This document shows, one piece after another, positions 47,980 to 58,405 of a DNA stretch of 64,000 bases. A model generated the notes under the pieces. It worked only from the letters and a program-made list of their open reading frames with translations, had not been told where the DNA came from and ran no database searches. The position numbers were made by a program, and so were the translations under genes. Source of the DNA: Paracoccaceae bacterium (GTDB lineage: Bacteria > Pseudomonadota > Alphaproteobacteria > Rhodobacterales > Rhodobacteraceae); NCBI GenBank assembly GCA_958296035.1, contig OY282431.1, forward strand, positions 3,146,037 to 3,210,036, given 5' to 3'. Positions within the stretch are counted from its first letter, which is position 1. Each line of letters starts with the position of its first letter.

Positions 47980-50682
47980 TCAGAATCCGTATTTTCGGCG
48001 CCGGGTTTCAAACGCATCACGGCCGCCCTCAAGAACTTCTTCAATGAGTTCTCGAACAGTATCGGAGTCAATCGACCCGGCATGTTCAGGAATTATGCGT
48101 GAACGACCGCTTCCAGCCTCACCTGCGGCAGATAACCCGAGGATGAGTTCTGCGTCACCCAGAACAGGAATGTTTGCGTTGTGCGTCGAAAAAATGAATT
48201 GGCGGCACTGTTTTGCCTCACGCATGCGAGGCACGATTCCCTCGGAAATGAAGCGATTATCAAGGTCATCCTCCGGCTGGTCCACGATCAGAGGTGCCTC
48301 GGATTCTAGCAACAACAACAGGAGTACAGCTGTAGCCTTCTGGCCCGTAGAAAGATCTTCAAGTGAGCGCCAGACAGGAGCGTCTCCTGCCGACGCAGTA
48401 TTTAGACGGATCGCTGTCAACGGCGGAAGTTCCAGCTCTTCAATTTTCATGAATACTTCCGGATCACCTTCGGCAATTTTCTTTGCCTGGATGGGCGTAA
48501 AACCGTAAGCCTTCTGCAGCCTGCTTGCCCCTGATCTGCAGTCTTCGACAAGACTTGTAAGAGAGATTTGATGCATTGTCCGCAAGCTCTCGATGGCTTC
48601 CAAAATACGGCCCCCAATCTCCTGGCGAAGCAGTTGGCAGAGCGGTTGGCGATTTCCAGAACCGGTTAACTCAACCTGAACGCGGTTGCGTAACTTGGCG
48701 CTAATCTCCCGCGCTGCCTTGTCAAAAGTCCGTAATTCCTTGGCCTTCAGGTCCTCCCACTCGGCCAGAAGTTCGTTACGTCGGGTGACATGGGCTTTTT
48801 CCTGTTGTTCAAGGACCAAGAGCCGCTCTTTGAGTGGACGTAAATCCTCTATCCGGCGACGTAGCCGGAGAAATTCTTCCCCGTCAACACGCGATTCCTG
48901 TAATCCGCGCAGGATCTTTTCGTACCTTGATTGCGCCTCTGTTTTCTTGGTCTCCCAATCGGTCTTCAGTAATGCGACCTCCTGACTGGCGAGTTCCAAT
49001 GCGCGCTTCAGACTGTCGGCCGCACGTGCACTTTCCTTGCCAAGTCTGGCAAGAATCAGATTTGCGCGGGAGAGTATTTCCTTGTTCGGCAGTTCCGAAA
49101 GCGCTCGCTCTGAAAGAAATGACAGGTCGACAGGCAACTCGCCCTGCAGAATTGAGAGTGCGTCTTGGAATGGCTTCAGTCGTGGGGTTATGCTTCCAAG
49201 CACGCGCTCTTCGCGCACAAGCGAACTCTGTTCCGCAAGGCGTTGTTCAAGGCCAACTTCCTGAAACCGCTTGAGCGTTTCCTGCAAGCCAGGAAGAGCG
49301 GCGACCTGCTCGTTGATCGAGTTGATCTCCGCACGAATGTTACATAACGCGCGGCGGTTCTGCCTGAGATCGCTTTGCAGCGACGATTTCCGACGGGAAA
49401 TGGTTTCATCGAATTTGACAAAGCGGTCTAGCAAGCGAATCAACCGGTCGGGGCTTCTCGTTAACTCGGTGATCTCGTGTTGGCCAAACGCTTCAATCCC
49501 GGGAAGAATGTCCTCGGGAGCAAGACTCAACAATTTCCCATTAGTGTCGCGCACCAAAGGTGGATTGGGAATGGTTCGTTCAATCAGATACTCGCGAGCC
49601 CCCGGCCGCTGGACACGAACTCGAAGCGAAACTTTCGTCCCACCGCGCAACACGTGCCGAACAATTCCTTCATGTGCCTTGAGGGCATAATCGCCAATTG
49701 GAGAAAGGCCCAGCGCGTACCGAATACTTTCGACAACTGTGGACTTGCCACTGCCACGCCCGCCAATCAACACGTTCAGGTTTGGGTTGAGTTGAATCTT
49801 CACGCCATCAAGGAAACCTCCTTCCCACCCTATGGAAACCATTTCCATATGTTTCTCGGGCTCGAAGTATCGGGCCCTGGAATTCAGTCGAATGCGTGAG
49901 CCTGGATCAAGAAACGCCTGACGCAGTCCGCTAATGTTAACTCTGTCCATCTTGATCCAGCAGGTCGCTGAATGCTGGTCTAGATTTGAGGCATTAACGA
50001 TATCCTTTGCGTTTATGGTAGCTATTGGGAGATTCTGACCAGAAGACGTGCTTCGACGATAATCGGAATTCTTGTTTGTTACGATCTGACGAACGTTCTG
50101 GGGCAAGTCTTCAACAGCACCCGGAATCTGGACTGCAAAAAGGTTTTCGTCCCTCCATGCCTTTATTCCGGGCTGACCCGTCAAGACCCTGAACAGGCCT
50201 CCCTTTCCAGTCACGTGTGCTGCAATCGTGATTCCTCCCTGATCGACAACAGTTTCCAGGATCTTTGCAAACGTAGCATCTGCAGGAGTGGATGAGGGGT
50301 TGATGTCCCTGATACCGAATTCACCGAGATACCGTCCCAGGAGGTCCAGCGATGTTTCTGGCGGATAAAGGCAGAGGACATGAATCCCTTCACTTGATGA
50401 AAGTTCAAAACCTGGAATGACATGAAGCCCTCGACCCCTCGCAGCTGAGCGAAACTCGGGAACGGCATCAATGCTATTGTGGTCGGTAATGGCAAGTACT
50501 TCGATACCAAGTTCTTCACACCTGTCGATAAGTGAATTCACATGGCTAGCATCGTTTCCTGGGGTAGGCTGTCCACGATACGTATTGCCATAATGATGGG
50601 GATTAACTTGAAGCGCACACTTGTAGAAGCGTGCCCCTGCAGAAACGCGAGTGGTTGTCTTTGATGCCGCTTTGATAGTCAT
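47980..50682 (-). CDS. TrlF-family PHP/SMC-like ATPase
   Basis: 900 residues. A PHP-like N-terminal domain occupies about 1-250 (CEELGIEVLAITDHNSIDAVPEFRSAARGRGLHVIPGFELSSSEGIHVLCLYPP; the usual first H-x-H is replaced by NPHHYG). The SMC/Rad50-like ATPase has Walker A LIGGRGSGKST near 305-313, a long coiled coil (about 400-680) and, at the C-terminus, LSTGQKATAVLLLLL, Walker B PLIVDQPEDDLDN near 797-808 and FSTHNANIPVLGD. The layout suggests a nuclease or phosphatase controlled by a DNA-sensing ATPase. With the downstream AlbA_2 gene it forms a two-gene module; defence is inferred, not shown. Confidence 0.85.
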   Translation of the reverse strand: MTIKAASKTTTRVSAGARFYKCALQVNPHHYGNTYRGQPTPGNDASHVNSLIDRCEELGIEVLAITDHNSIDAVPEFRSAARGRGLHVIPGFELSSSEGIHVLCLYPPETSLDLLGRYLGEFGIRDINPSSTPADATFAKILETVVDQGGITIAAHVTGKGGLFRVLTGQPGIKAWRDENLFAVQIPGAVEDLPQNVRQIVTNKNSDYRRSTSSGQNLPIATINAKDIVNASNLDQHSATCWIKMDRVNISGLRQAFLDPGSRIRLNSRARYFEPEKHMEMVSIGWEGGFLDGVKIQLNPNLNVLIGGRGSGKSTVVESIRYALGLSPIGDYALKAHEGIVRHVLRGGTKVSLRVRVQRPGAREYLIERTIPNPPLVRDTNGKLLSLAPEDILPGIEAFGQHEITELTRSPDRLIRLLDRFVKFDETISRRKSSLQSDLRQNRRALCNIRAEINSINEQVAALPGLQETLKRFQEVGLEQRLAEQSSLVREERVLGSITPRLKPFQDALSILQGELPVDLSFLSERALSELPNKEILSRANLILARLGKESARAADSLKRALELASQEVALLKTDWETKKTEAQSRYEKILRGLQESRVDGEEFLRLRRRIEDLRPLKERLLVLEQQEKAHVTRRNELLAEWEDLKAKELRTFDKAAREISAKLRNRVQVELTGSGNRQPLCQLLRQEIGGRILEAIESLRTMHQISLTSLVEDCRSGASRLQKAYGFTPIQAKKIAEGDPEVFMKIEELELPPLTAIRLNTASAGDAPVWRSLEDLSTGQKATAVLLLLLLESEAPLIVDQPEDDLDNRFISEGIVPRMREAKQCRQFIFSTHNANIPVLGDAELILGLSAAGEAGSGRSRIIPEHAGSIDSDTVRELIEEVLEGGRDAFETRRRKYGF

Positions 50683-51159
50683 GTCATTAGTTTACCTTAA
50701 TTTCCTATCAGTTCAGCCTCCTTGCACTGGTTGCTGCAGTCATACCTTCTGACCAACAATTGAATCCGACAACAAAGAATCTCTTGACACAGTTTGAAGA
50801 TGGGGAATTGTGCCTCCTGCATTCACTGGGTTCATACTTCTCGTTCACGACATCGAAGGGTATTGTACATCGGAAGTGCTGGCCCTGTTAGTCTAATTCA
50901 GTAGAATAAACTGGCACGACACCTCCGGCGCACAGACGGTGCTCATGCTCGGATCACAGCCTTTCGCCAACGGGGTCCCTGGACCAAGGATATGCTGTTT
51001 GTTGACTATGCCAACATTCCAGCACAGGGTAGGATCCTGGCTCGACAACGCGGAATCTATCTGAACCCCGGCCGGATTATAAGAAAAGGCAGGAGGATGA
51101 CGATGATCGATTTCTCAAATAACCAGGCATAGGTCGAATACCCGGCGTGCTACCACTCC
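50683..51159. other. Gap upstream of the PHP/ATPase gene
   Basis: 475 bases, AT-richer near 50690-50900, where the promoter of the minus-strand operon must be. No gene recognised. Confidence 0.35.
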
Positions 51160-51480
51160 TTACTCCGGCGGCCGCTCGAAGCACTGGCCTACATGACCGG
51201 AATGTATCAGGAAGAAGCGTCTTCGGGGTTGTCTACTTCTGGTATTGGCCGCGGCAACAGCATACCAGCCCTTGATCATGTCTAGCACACCTTCCATCCG
51301 TGCAATGCGCTCGCGCACGGCGCCCATCTGATGGTGCACCTCATCACGAAGATCGGATATGTCGCGGCGTTGATCGCCCATTTCACGGCGCAGTCCATAA
51401 ACCTGGGACATAATCAATGCCGCCAGAGCCACCCCGGTGCCAAGAATTGCCATCAGACGTTCAAGGTCCGTGTCCATCAA
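51160..51480 (-). CDS. Small membrane/coiled-coil protein (intact paralogue)
   Basis: 106 codons. MDTDLERLMAILGTGVALAALIM is a membrane helix, then LRREMGDQRRDISDLRDEVHHQMGAVRERIARMEGVLDMIKGW forms a coiled coil ending in the RERIAR-EGVLD block shared with the frameshifted copy at 19158-19444. The last 25 residues are variable and may be read-through. It probably associates with the inner membrane; no function is known. Two copies in 32 kb suggest a mobile or amplified small family. Confidence 0.6.
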   Translation of the reverse strand: MMDTDLERLMAILGTGVALAALIMSQVYGLRREMGDQRRDISDLRDEVHHQMGAVRERIARMEGVLDMIKGWYAVAAANTRSRQPRRRFFLIHSGHVGQCFERPPE

Positions 51481-52433
51481 TCATCCGCTAATTCTACGCC
51501 CTTCTGCCATTATCTCTCCATGATCAAAATGCACACCACCCTCTCAATCGGTCATCGGTCCTGGAAACGGTTCCAGCGAGTTGCATGTGCTTCACTCAAT
51601 GGCATGAGACCGCTTCCTCCGTATGCGGTTGGTGGTACATGCTGATATACTGGAGTGGCGATCCCTTTGCTAGATCCTGGGCCGCAAAATTCGCTGATAA
51701 TCTGGCAGGAACTCCCTGATCATACGAGTCTTGCAAGAGGTTCAATCACATTCCGGAAAGGAGGATTCCGGGGAGGTGCAATTCGACACCCGGCAATTCA
51801 ACCACGTTGTCTGGCGCTCACATGACGAGCGTCGTGATCTGCTCGCAAACCGTATAGCTGCAACAATCGGAGATGGCCCATTGCACAACAGTCAAGTTGT
51901 GCATGGCACCGTCAAGGGAGCATCTTCTTGAGACTTTGGGTCCGGTCTTGTTCTGCGCTTGCATGGACTGGATGACCAATCAAACCAGTTCCCGTGTGTT
52001 TCGACTTATGCTGACTTGATAAACATCCGTGTTGCGATGCGGCCAGCGGGAGGGAAAGCAGAGGGAGGTACAGCCAAATCTGGCTATGAAATATTTTGGG
52101 CATGTCCAATTAAACATGGAGACCGGATCATGTCTGCACTCGGCGCACCCACGATTTTCCCCCACACGGCTGCACTCCGACGCACATTTGCCGATAGCTT
52201 CCAGGGCCACGGCATGGATCGCCGGATCCGGGCCATTACCTGGCGGCTTGACAGCATTATAAATTTCTGATGCAACTCTGCCCGACCGACCGGGAAGGCT
52301 CCAACCTGATTCACAAGTGCAATTGGCAAGATCGTCTGGCACCGGGCTCTGCAAACAACCCGCATCACGCAATCCACGTCGTCAGGAGGTAATGTCTCAG
52401 TTTGAAATCCGCTTTCTTGTAGGCCGTGGGCCG
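51481..52433. other. Long gap without a supported gene
   Basis: 950 bases next to the IS1-type remnant. Several frames of 100-130 codons overlap on the minus strand without motifs. Likely decayed DNA. Confidence 0.4.
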
Positions 52434-53300
52434 CTATGGCTTCGGTGCCCTTGCGTCGATAAGACCAACTATCCATTCCTTGTCATTCAATGTGTCTGTC
52501 ACGCCTGCAGTCATTGCCGGTGTCACTTGCAATGGCGTGGGGATACAAACAAAGTTGTAGTGGACGAAATTCAAGGACAGCATATGCGGGTGGTTCGCAA
52601 TCTTCTCGCTGAATGCGTTGGTTAAGCGAGTGAACCGGCGTAATGCCATCCACATTGTCAGATTGTGCCGTTCGACATGTGGTGTGCTAACATCGCGGGC
52701 ATTCGGGTTGCCTTCAATCCACCATTTCTTGATGCCTGTGCATTCAGCTGGGACGTTTCGCTTGTCGGCTGTTTTGCCGACGGAATCGCCTTCCAGCTTG
52801 ACCAACACGGCGTAATCAACATCGGCCCCAAATACATTTTCAACGGCTTCCAATTATGCCTTGTGTCCATCAGTAGTTAGCTTGACGCGGTTTGCTAGAC
52901 GGGACCGCGGATCGTCCATGAACTTGATTGCCGTTGAACCGGATCGATCGCCAACTTCCCTTGACAGTTTCATCTTGCTGTCACGGTCCAATGTCATCCA
53001 GGTCCACACGTCACCAATGCCATCAGGTGCGGCTATTGCCTTCGCTTCATTCTTGCCCCTGGCGTTGCAGAATGACCAGATTCCATTGCGTCGGACCCGC
53101 TTTGTCCTGACGTCCATGACCGTCTTGTCATGGTATTCGGCGCAAGGCTCGCCCGCGTCAACCATCAGCCTGGTTACAGTATTAACTAATACGCCGACCG
53201 TGCGGGAAATCGGGTGCATGGACATGTCCCAAACCCGCATGGTGAGGATCATGACCCCTTTCTGTGTGGATAGTTGGTCATGCCCCTTACGTAGGGGCAT
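52434..53300 (-). mobile_element. IS1-family transposase with one ochre codon
   Basis: A single frame of 289 codons with a TAA at 52854-52856. Upstream: TRLMVDAGEPCAEYHDKTV, RRNGIWSFCNARGKNEAKAI, GDVWTWMTLDRDSKMKLS, SRLANRVKLTTDGHKA (DDE core). Downstream, in the same frame: LEAVENVFGADVDYAVLVKL, HVERHNLTMWMALRRFTRLTNAFSEKI and HYNFVCIPTPLQVTPAMTAGVTD (the HYNF...TPAMAAG end). The stop sits where the family has HKAYLEAVE, so a Tyr codon became TAA. Terminal inverted repeats were not identified. Recently inactivated rather than ancient. Confidence 0.8.
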
Positions 53301-53325
53301 GATAGCTATTTGTTACACATTATGT

Positions 53326-53517
53326 TCATTTCCAAGGCTTTCGGCTTTCGGGCTGAGGCCCATAAGGAAATGGAACAGAAACGGTGTCATTCTTCGACAA
53401 CTTTGGTAGTTCATCCAGGCCATCCAGCTCTCCTAGATCTTTCAACGCACGCCCAGCATCATCAAATATTTTTTCGTACGGATTTTCTTTTGCGTCATAC
53501 CTTTGAACCCTGGTCAT
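53326..53517 (-). CDS. Short hypothetical protein, second gene of the proteinase operon
   Basis: 63 codons, starting at ATG 53517 that overlaps the stop of the serine proteinase as ATGA (53514-53517). Hydrophilic and acidic in the middle (NPYEKIFDDAGRALKDLGELDGLDELPKLSKND), no membrane segment. Unrecognised; the overlap argues that it is translated and works with the proteinase. It ends close to the IS1-type element, which may have cut it short. Confidence 0.5.
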   Translation of the reverse strand: MTRVQRYDAKENPYEKIFDDAGRALKDLGELDGLDELPKLSKNDTVSVPFPYGPQPESRKPWK

Positions 53518-54443
53518 TGCACTCTCCTTAGACCCTGTTGTGAATGAACATATCCAGCTACACCCAGTTTCTTGGTGTAGTAGTCAACTGTCAAACCATG
53601 GTAGTTCCTTATTGTTTCACTCAGTTCAGCATCCAAGCCAAAATCGTCAATCAGAAGCTTAATGTCATCCCCACACAAGTCCTTCATTGGGATTCCTCTC
53701 CCGTGCGAATGCCACTTTGAAGCATCACCTAAGATTTCGGCAATTTCCTTGGCTCTGTCTCTTTTCATCTCCTCCGTCACATTCTTACCTTCAGGAGCAG
53801 TCTCCGACCAATTGCTAAATTTGTACTTCGGCAACCACTCCGTAATAAGCGAGATGCCATGTTCTACGCCTTGTTCAATGTGAAACAGCAATGCTGGATC
53901 AAATTTCTGTACCAGATAACTCAATTCCGCCCGGCAATCAGCAGAGCTGGAACTTTCATTTATGACTTTGGTTATTTCATGAAATTTGGCCAAGTAGCCA
54001 TAGCCAGACAAAAACCGTCCATCACTGTCTCTGTACTGGGGGTCAATCGGACCCAGTACAGAATAGTAGTCCATATATATTCTGTCACCTGAAAGCGCCA
54101 AGACCGTCCCCGCAGAAAAGGCAAAATTGGGGACAACGAACGAAACCTGCTTATAGTGCGTTCTCATGATAGCGACCAATCGCTCGACCGTCTCCATAAA
54201 GCCGCCCATTGTTTCCAATATGACGACAAGACGCCGTTGGTCTCCAGAGCGCTTGATGTCCTCTATAACCACGCGAAACTCATCATCCAACGGCGGTCTC
54301 AATCCACAATTGATTAACACACAGTCCCCGCCCATCCTTGAGGCAACTGACCGGTTTAGCTGTGTGAGCACGTCACCGCATAACTGATCTACATTTATCG
54401 CTTCCAACACTTTTCCGCAGCAAGCCTTGCAACCTTGCTGCAC
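53514..54443 (-). CDS. SDH-family Clp-fold serine proteinase
   Basis: Up to 309 residues. The ClpP/SppA-like core reads VVILETMGGFMETVERLVAIMR, VVPNFAFSAGTVLALSGD with nucleophile S110, then DYYSVLGPIDPQ, the loop typical of the 'serine dehydrogenase proteinase' (SDH) group. The Asp/His of the triad cannot be fixed by eye. The true start may be after the cysteine-rich first 13 codons (QQGCKACCGKV), which look atypical. Membrane segments are absent. Such proteases are scattered in accessory DNA; a defence role is possible but unproven. Confidence 0.75.
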   Translation of the reverse strand: MQQGCKACCGKVLEAINVDQLCGDVLTQLNRSVASRMGGDCVLINCGLRPPLDDEFRVVIEDIKRSGDQRRLVVILETMGGFMETVERLVAIMRTHYKQVSFVVPNFAFSAGTVLALSGDRIYMDYYSVLGPIDPQYRDSDGRFLSGYGYLAKFHEITKVINESSSSADCRAELSYLVQKFDPALLFHIEQGVEHGISLITEWLPKYKFSNWSETAPEGKNVTEEMKRDRAKEIAEILGDASKWHSHGRGIPMKDLCGDDIKLLIDDFGLDAELSETIRNYHGLTVDYYTKKLGVAGYVHSQQGLRRVQ

Positions 54444-54815
54444 TCTCCAGATGTTGTGTTGTCTTGATGTGCCCTTGCTCCCGCCAGACCACCTTTGCGC
54501 CTAGCTGGCTGAGAAAGTCTCTTGGCGGTCACCGGTCGCAATGCGGGCTACTGTTACGGCACATCCAGCCATATCGGCTGGACGCCGTCTTCCATTTTGG
54601 TCCTTTAGACATGGATCAGGAGAACTCTGAATCAACGAGCAGCGTCTTCCTGTTCGGTGCGAACAGTTTCATGATCTCTTCCTTCTATGCATTCCCAACA
54701 ATGTTCGTAATCATCATGTAACAACTGCCATGCTGCATTTCAATTTGCATTCTTGAACTGTCAAACTGAGACAACACCCCTCAGGAACTGTGCCCTTCGC
54801 CCCTGTTGGAGGGGC
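54444..54815. other. Gap without a supported gene
   Basis: 370 bases; only short frames. Confidence 0.35.
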
Positions 54816-56189
54816 TCAGAAGAGCAACAGGGACGCGCCGCCCAGAAAGGCGAAAAAACCGACGACATCGGTAACCGTGGTTACAAATACGCTGGAGGCA
54901 ATGGCCGGATCGATCCTTGCTCGCTGCAGGCCGACCGGAATCAGGATACCCGAAAGGTTGGCAATGAACATGTTGACAATCATTGCCAACGCCAGGACCA
55001 GGCCGAGGAGTTGCGAACCAAACCACAGGTAGCCTACCGCACCTATGATCACTGCAAACGCCACTCCATTCCAGAGACCAATCAGGGCCTCACGGCACAC
55101 GACCCGAAAAAAGTTCGCAGCCGTCAGGTCCCTTGTTGCCAATGCTCTGACAGCAACCGTCAACGACTGTGTTCCAGCATTGCCGCCCATTGAAGCCACG
55201 ATCGGCATCAGAACAGCCAGGGCCACCGCCTCCTGGATGGTTTCGGTGAACAACGCAATCACCATTGATGCCAGGATTGCCGTCGCCAGGTTGATGATCA
55301 ACCAGGGGAATCGTTGCACAGTGGTTCCGATAACCCGGTCAGTCAGACTCTCGTTGCCAACACCGGCGAGTCGCAGGATGTCCTCTTCAGCCTCGTCATC
55401 AAGGACGGTCATGGCATCGTCAATGGTTATGACACCTGCCAGCCTGCCATCCTCGTGAACAACCGGTGCTGAAATCAAGTGATACTGGTTGAACGCATAG
55501 GCCACCTCTTTCTGCTGCTGCAGTACCGGAATCGCCCGGAAATCACCCTCGACAATATCGGATAGAAAAACCTCGCGGCGTGAAGCCATGAGTCGACCCA
55601 GGGATACTTGTCCGACCGGAACTATCTTCGGGTTAGTCAGGATAACGTGATAGAAGTCTTCCGGCAGACCCGACCGGGAACGAAGCGCATCAACGGCCTC
55701 CCCGACTTGCCAGTTGTCGGGAACGAAAACAACATGTGTCTGCATCAGACGGCCGGCCGTGTTTTCAGGATAGGCGAGCGATAGCTGTACCGCCGCCTGG
55801 TCATGTCCCTGAAGTGCGTCCAGAAACAGGTCCTGTCGTTTCTCGTCAAGATCTTCCACGATGTCGACGATGTCATCGGGTTCCAGTTCACCCACTGATT
55901 CCGAAATCTGGCGCGGCGTCAGCAGGGCTGCGACTTCGTCGACTATCTTGTCGTCCAGTTCGGCCAGAACATCAAAGTCAAAGTCGCGCCCCCACAGCTC
56001 GATCAGATCGGCGCGCTGTACAGCGCTGATCTGTTCAAGCAAATCTGCGATATCGGCTGCGTGCAGACCCTTGATCCTGTTGATCAGCCGGCCATGGTTC
56101 CTCTCGGCTGTCGCATCGAGAATTGCCTCGATCAGCTCGCTATCAAGGTTATAGGAATTGTCGGTCGCGCCAGAATGATCAATGTTCAT
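54816..56189 (-). CDS. mgtE: Magnesium transporter MgtE
   Basis: 457 residues. N-domain of helical repeats with LHAADIADLLEQI and LEPDDIVDIVEDLDEKRQ, a CBS pair with LMQTHVVFVPDNWQVGEAV and ...HEDGRLAGVITIDDAMTVL, then five membrane helices with the Mg-path segment VALAVLMPIVASMGGNAGTQSLTVAVRALA and NGVAFAVI. Acts as a Mg2+-gated channel in the inner membrane. Complete. Confidence 0.95.
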   Translation of the reverse strand: MNIDHSGATDNSYNLDSELIEAILDATAERNHGRLINRIKGLHAADIADLLEQISAVQRADLIELWGRDFDFDVLAELDDKIVDEVAALLTPRQISESVGELEPDDIVDIVEDLDEKRQDLFLDALQGHDQAAVQLSLAYPENTAGRLMQTHVVFVPDNWQVGEAVDALRSRSGLPEDFYHVILTNPKIVPVGQVSLGRLMASRREVFLSDIVEGDFRAIPVLQQQKEVAYAFNQYHLISAPVVHEDGRLAGVITIDDAMTVLDDEAEEDILRLAGVGNESLTDRVIGTTVQRFPWLIINLATAILASMVIALFTETIQEAVALAVLMPIVASMGGNAGTQSLTVAVRALATRDLTAANFFRVVCREALIGLWNGVAFAVIIGAVGYLWFGSQLLGLVLALAMIVNMFIANLSGILIPVGLQRARIDPAIASSVFVTTVTDVVGFFAFLGGASLLLF

Positions 56190-56356
56190 GACCTGCCATC
56201 TCCTCTTTCAACGTTGTGGAATCGAAGGACTTGCCGGCCTTGTACACAGTGTCGCGCTTCACCACGGGCAGATATTGAAAGTACCTCTGTATAACCGTAC
56301 TTCTGCTTGCCCTTTGGCTCGAATGGTCAACCGGAACCCTGTGATCAAGAGGCGCC

Positions 56357-57658
56357 GTGAAAGATCAGCATTTATTGATTGGTGAAACTCTCGCCTTCGC
56401 CGATGATCCGTTTCTCAATCACATCAGTGAGGTGGTTCACTACAATGAATCCGGTGCAGTTGTCGTGGAGGCAGGCAAGATCGCAGCGGTCGGCAATGCT
56501 GCAGAACTCAGGAAGGCGTTTCCACAGGCCGCCGAACACGATTACGGAAGATGCCTGATAACAGCTGGCTTCATCGATTCACATGCCCATTATCCGCAAA
56601 CAGCAATCATCGCCAGTTGGGGATCGCGTCTAATTGATTGGCTGAACAACTTTACTTTCCCTGAGGAAGCGAAGTTCAAATCACCAGAGTATGCTGAATC
56701 GGTCGCCCGTCGCTACCTCGAGATTATCCTTGCCAATGGAACAACGACAGTCTGCAGCTTCTGTACGTCCCATCCCGTCAGTGTGACTGCGCTTTTCAGC
56801 GAGGCCAGCAAGTTGTCGATGCGTGTTGCAGCGGGCAAGACCTGCATGGACCGAAACGCTCCGCAGGAGCTACTTGACAGCGCCGTTTCCGCCCACGCAG
56901 AGAGTGAACGACTTATAGGACAATGGCATGGCAAGGGGCGTTGCAGCTATGTTATCTCGCCCAGATTTGCGCCCACCTCCACTCCTGCCCAACTTGAGGC
57001 AATGGGGTCTCTCTGGGCCAACCATCCGTCGTGCCTGATGCAAACCCATATCTCGGAACAGCCCGAAGAGGTGGCGTGGGTTAGGGAACTTTTTCCGGAC
57101 TGTGGGGATTATCTTGACGTATATGACAACTTCGGGCTGCTTGGGTGTCGCGGACTGTACGGGCACGGTATCCATCTCGGTCGACAGGAACTCGACCGGC
57201 TGCGCGAGGTCGGTGGATCCATTATCCACTGTCCGACATCGAATCTCTTTATCGGTTCCGGGCTGCTCGAGGTTATGGAACGGAAGGCCGGAGGCATTCC
57301 CGTGGGTTTGGCCACCGATACAGGCGGCGGCTCCTCGTTCTCGATGCTGCGAACGATGGCGGCGGCCTACGAAATCAGCCAGTTGCTTGGCACACCACTC
57401 CACCCGGCCCAGCTTTACTGGCTGGCAACAATGGGCAATGCCCAAGCCATGCATATGTCTGACCGCATCGGCAACCTGCAAACCGGCATGGAAGCTGATC
57501 TTGTCGTTCTCGATCTAGAGTCTACCTCGGCAATTTCCACTGCTGCTCAACGCGCCGAAGATGTCTGGCAACGCCTGTTCCCAACCATCATGCTTGGAGA
57601 TGACCGGGCAATCGCCGATGTGTGGGTCAATGGAAACAGGTCGGCAACCCCGGCCTGA
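56357..57658 (+). CDS. guaD: Guanine deaminase
   Basis: 433 residues from GTG 56357 with AAGAGG upstream. Amidohydrolase fold: TAGFIDSHAHYPQTAII with zinc ligands H76 and H78, NFTFPEEAKF, MQTHISEQPEEVAWV, YGHGIHLG and LATDTGGGSSFSML. These motifs fit guanine deaminase (guanine to xanthine) better than other cytosine- or atrazine-type amidohydrolases. Purine salvage; encoded next to, and convergent with, uracil phosphoribosyltransferase. Confidence 0.9.
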   Translation: MKDQHLLIGETLAFADDPFLNHISEVVHYNESGAVVVEAGKIAAVGNAAELRKAFPQAAEHDYGRCLITAGFIDSHAHYPQTAIIASWGSRLIDWLNNFTFPEEAKFKSPEYAESVARRYLEIILANGTTTVCSFCTSHPVSVTALFSEASKLSMRVAAGKTCMDRNAPQELLDSAVSAHAESERLIGQWHGKGRCSYVISPRFAPTSTPAQLEAMGSLWANHPSCLMQTHISEQPEEVAWVRELFPDCGDYLDVYDNFGLLGCRGLYGHGIHLGRQELDRLREVGGSIIHCPTSNLFIGSGLLEVMERKAGGIPVGLATDTGGGSSFSMLRTMAAAYEISQLLGTPLHPAQLYWLATMGNAQAMHMSDRIGNLQTGMEADLVVLDLESTSAISTAAQRAEDVWQRLFPTIMLGDDRAIADVWVNGNRSATPA

Positions 57659-57666
57659 ACAATCGA

Positions 57667-58338
57667 TTACATGGTACCGAACATGCGGTCTCCGGCATCT
57701 CCGAGCCCGGGGAGAATATAGCCGATTTCGTTGAGGCGAATGTCCAGCGCAGCGGTGGTTATCTGAACATCGGGATGAATACGATTCATGACCCTGACGC
57801 CTTCGGGCGCTGCAACCAGACACATGAACCTCAAATTGTTGGCTCCAGCCTCCTTGACACGTGCCACCGCGGCTGCAGCCGAGTGTCCCGTAGCCAGCAT
57901 CGGGTCTACCAGGATTACCAGTCGATCACGTAGCTTTCCGGGCACCTTGAAGTAGTACTCGACCGGTCGCAGCTTTTCCTCGTCACGATACAATCCCACA
58001 AATCCAACCCGAGCCGAGGGCACAAGCTCCAGCACACCATCAAGCAAGCCATTACCGGCGCGAAGAATTGAAATCAGTGCCAACTTCTTGCCGGCCAGGC
58101 TCGGTGCATCCATCTCCATGAGCGGTGTTTCAATGCGCCGGCTTGTCAGTGCCAGTTCACGTGTGACCTCATAGGCCAGCAACATGCTGATCTCGCGCAG
58201 GAGCTGGCGAAATACCGGTGTCGGCGTGGTCTGTTCACGCATTAAAGTCAGCTTGTGCTGGACAAGCGGATGGTTGACGATGGTCAGGTTTTCATGTGTC
58301 AAGTCGGTTCTCCGGTTGTCGGACAGAATCCGGCGCAT
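57667..58338 (-). CDS. upp: Uracil phosphoribosyltransferase
   Basis: 223 residues. [14 protein letters not shown] at the N-terminus, [32 protein letters not shown] and the PRPP-binding loop [19 protein letters not shown]; the C-terminus [16 protein letters not shown] binds uracil. Converts uracil and PRPP to UMP. The start may be inside (NLTIVNHP) but ATG 58338 is acceptable. Confidence 0.94.
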   Translation of the reverse strand: MRRILSDNRRTDLTHENLTIVNHPLVQHKLTLMREQTTPTPVFRQLLREISMLLAYEVTRELALTSRRIETPLMEMDAPSLAGKKLALISILRAGNGLLDGVLELVPSARVGFVGLYRDEEKLRPVEYYFKVPGKLRDRLVILVDPMLATGHSAAAAVARVKEAGANNLRFMCLVAAPEGVRVMNRIHPDVQITTAALDIRLNEIGYILPGLGDAGDRMFGTM

Positions 58339-58405
58339 TGCCGGATGTCCGTGAACTCAGTTGGTCAAAGCAAGCACATTTCGTGCTGAACTCAGTTAGG
58401 TTTTA

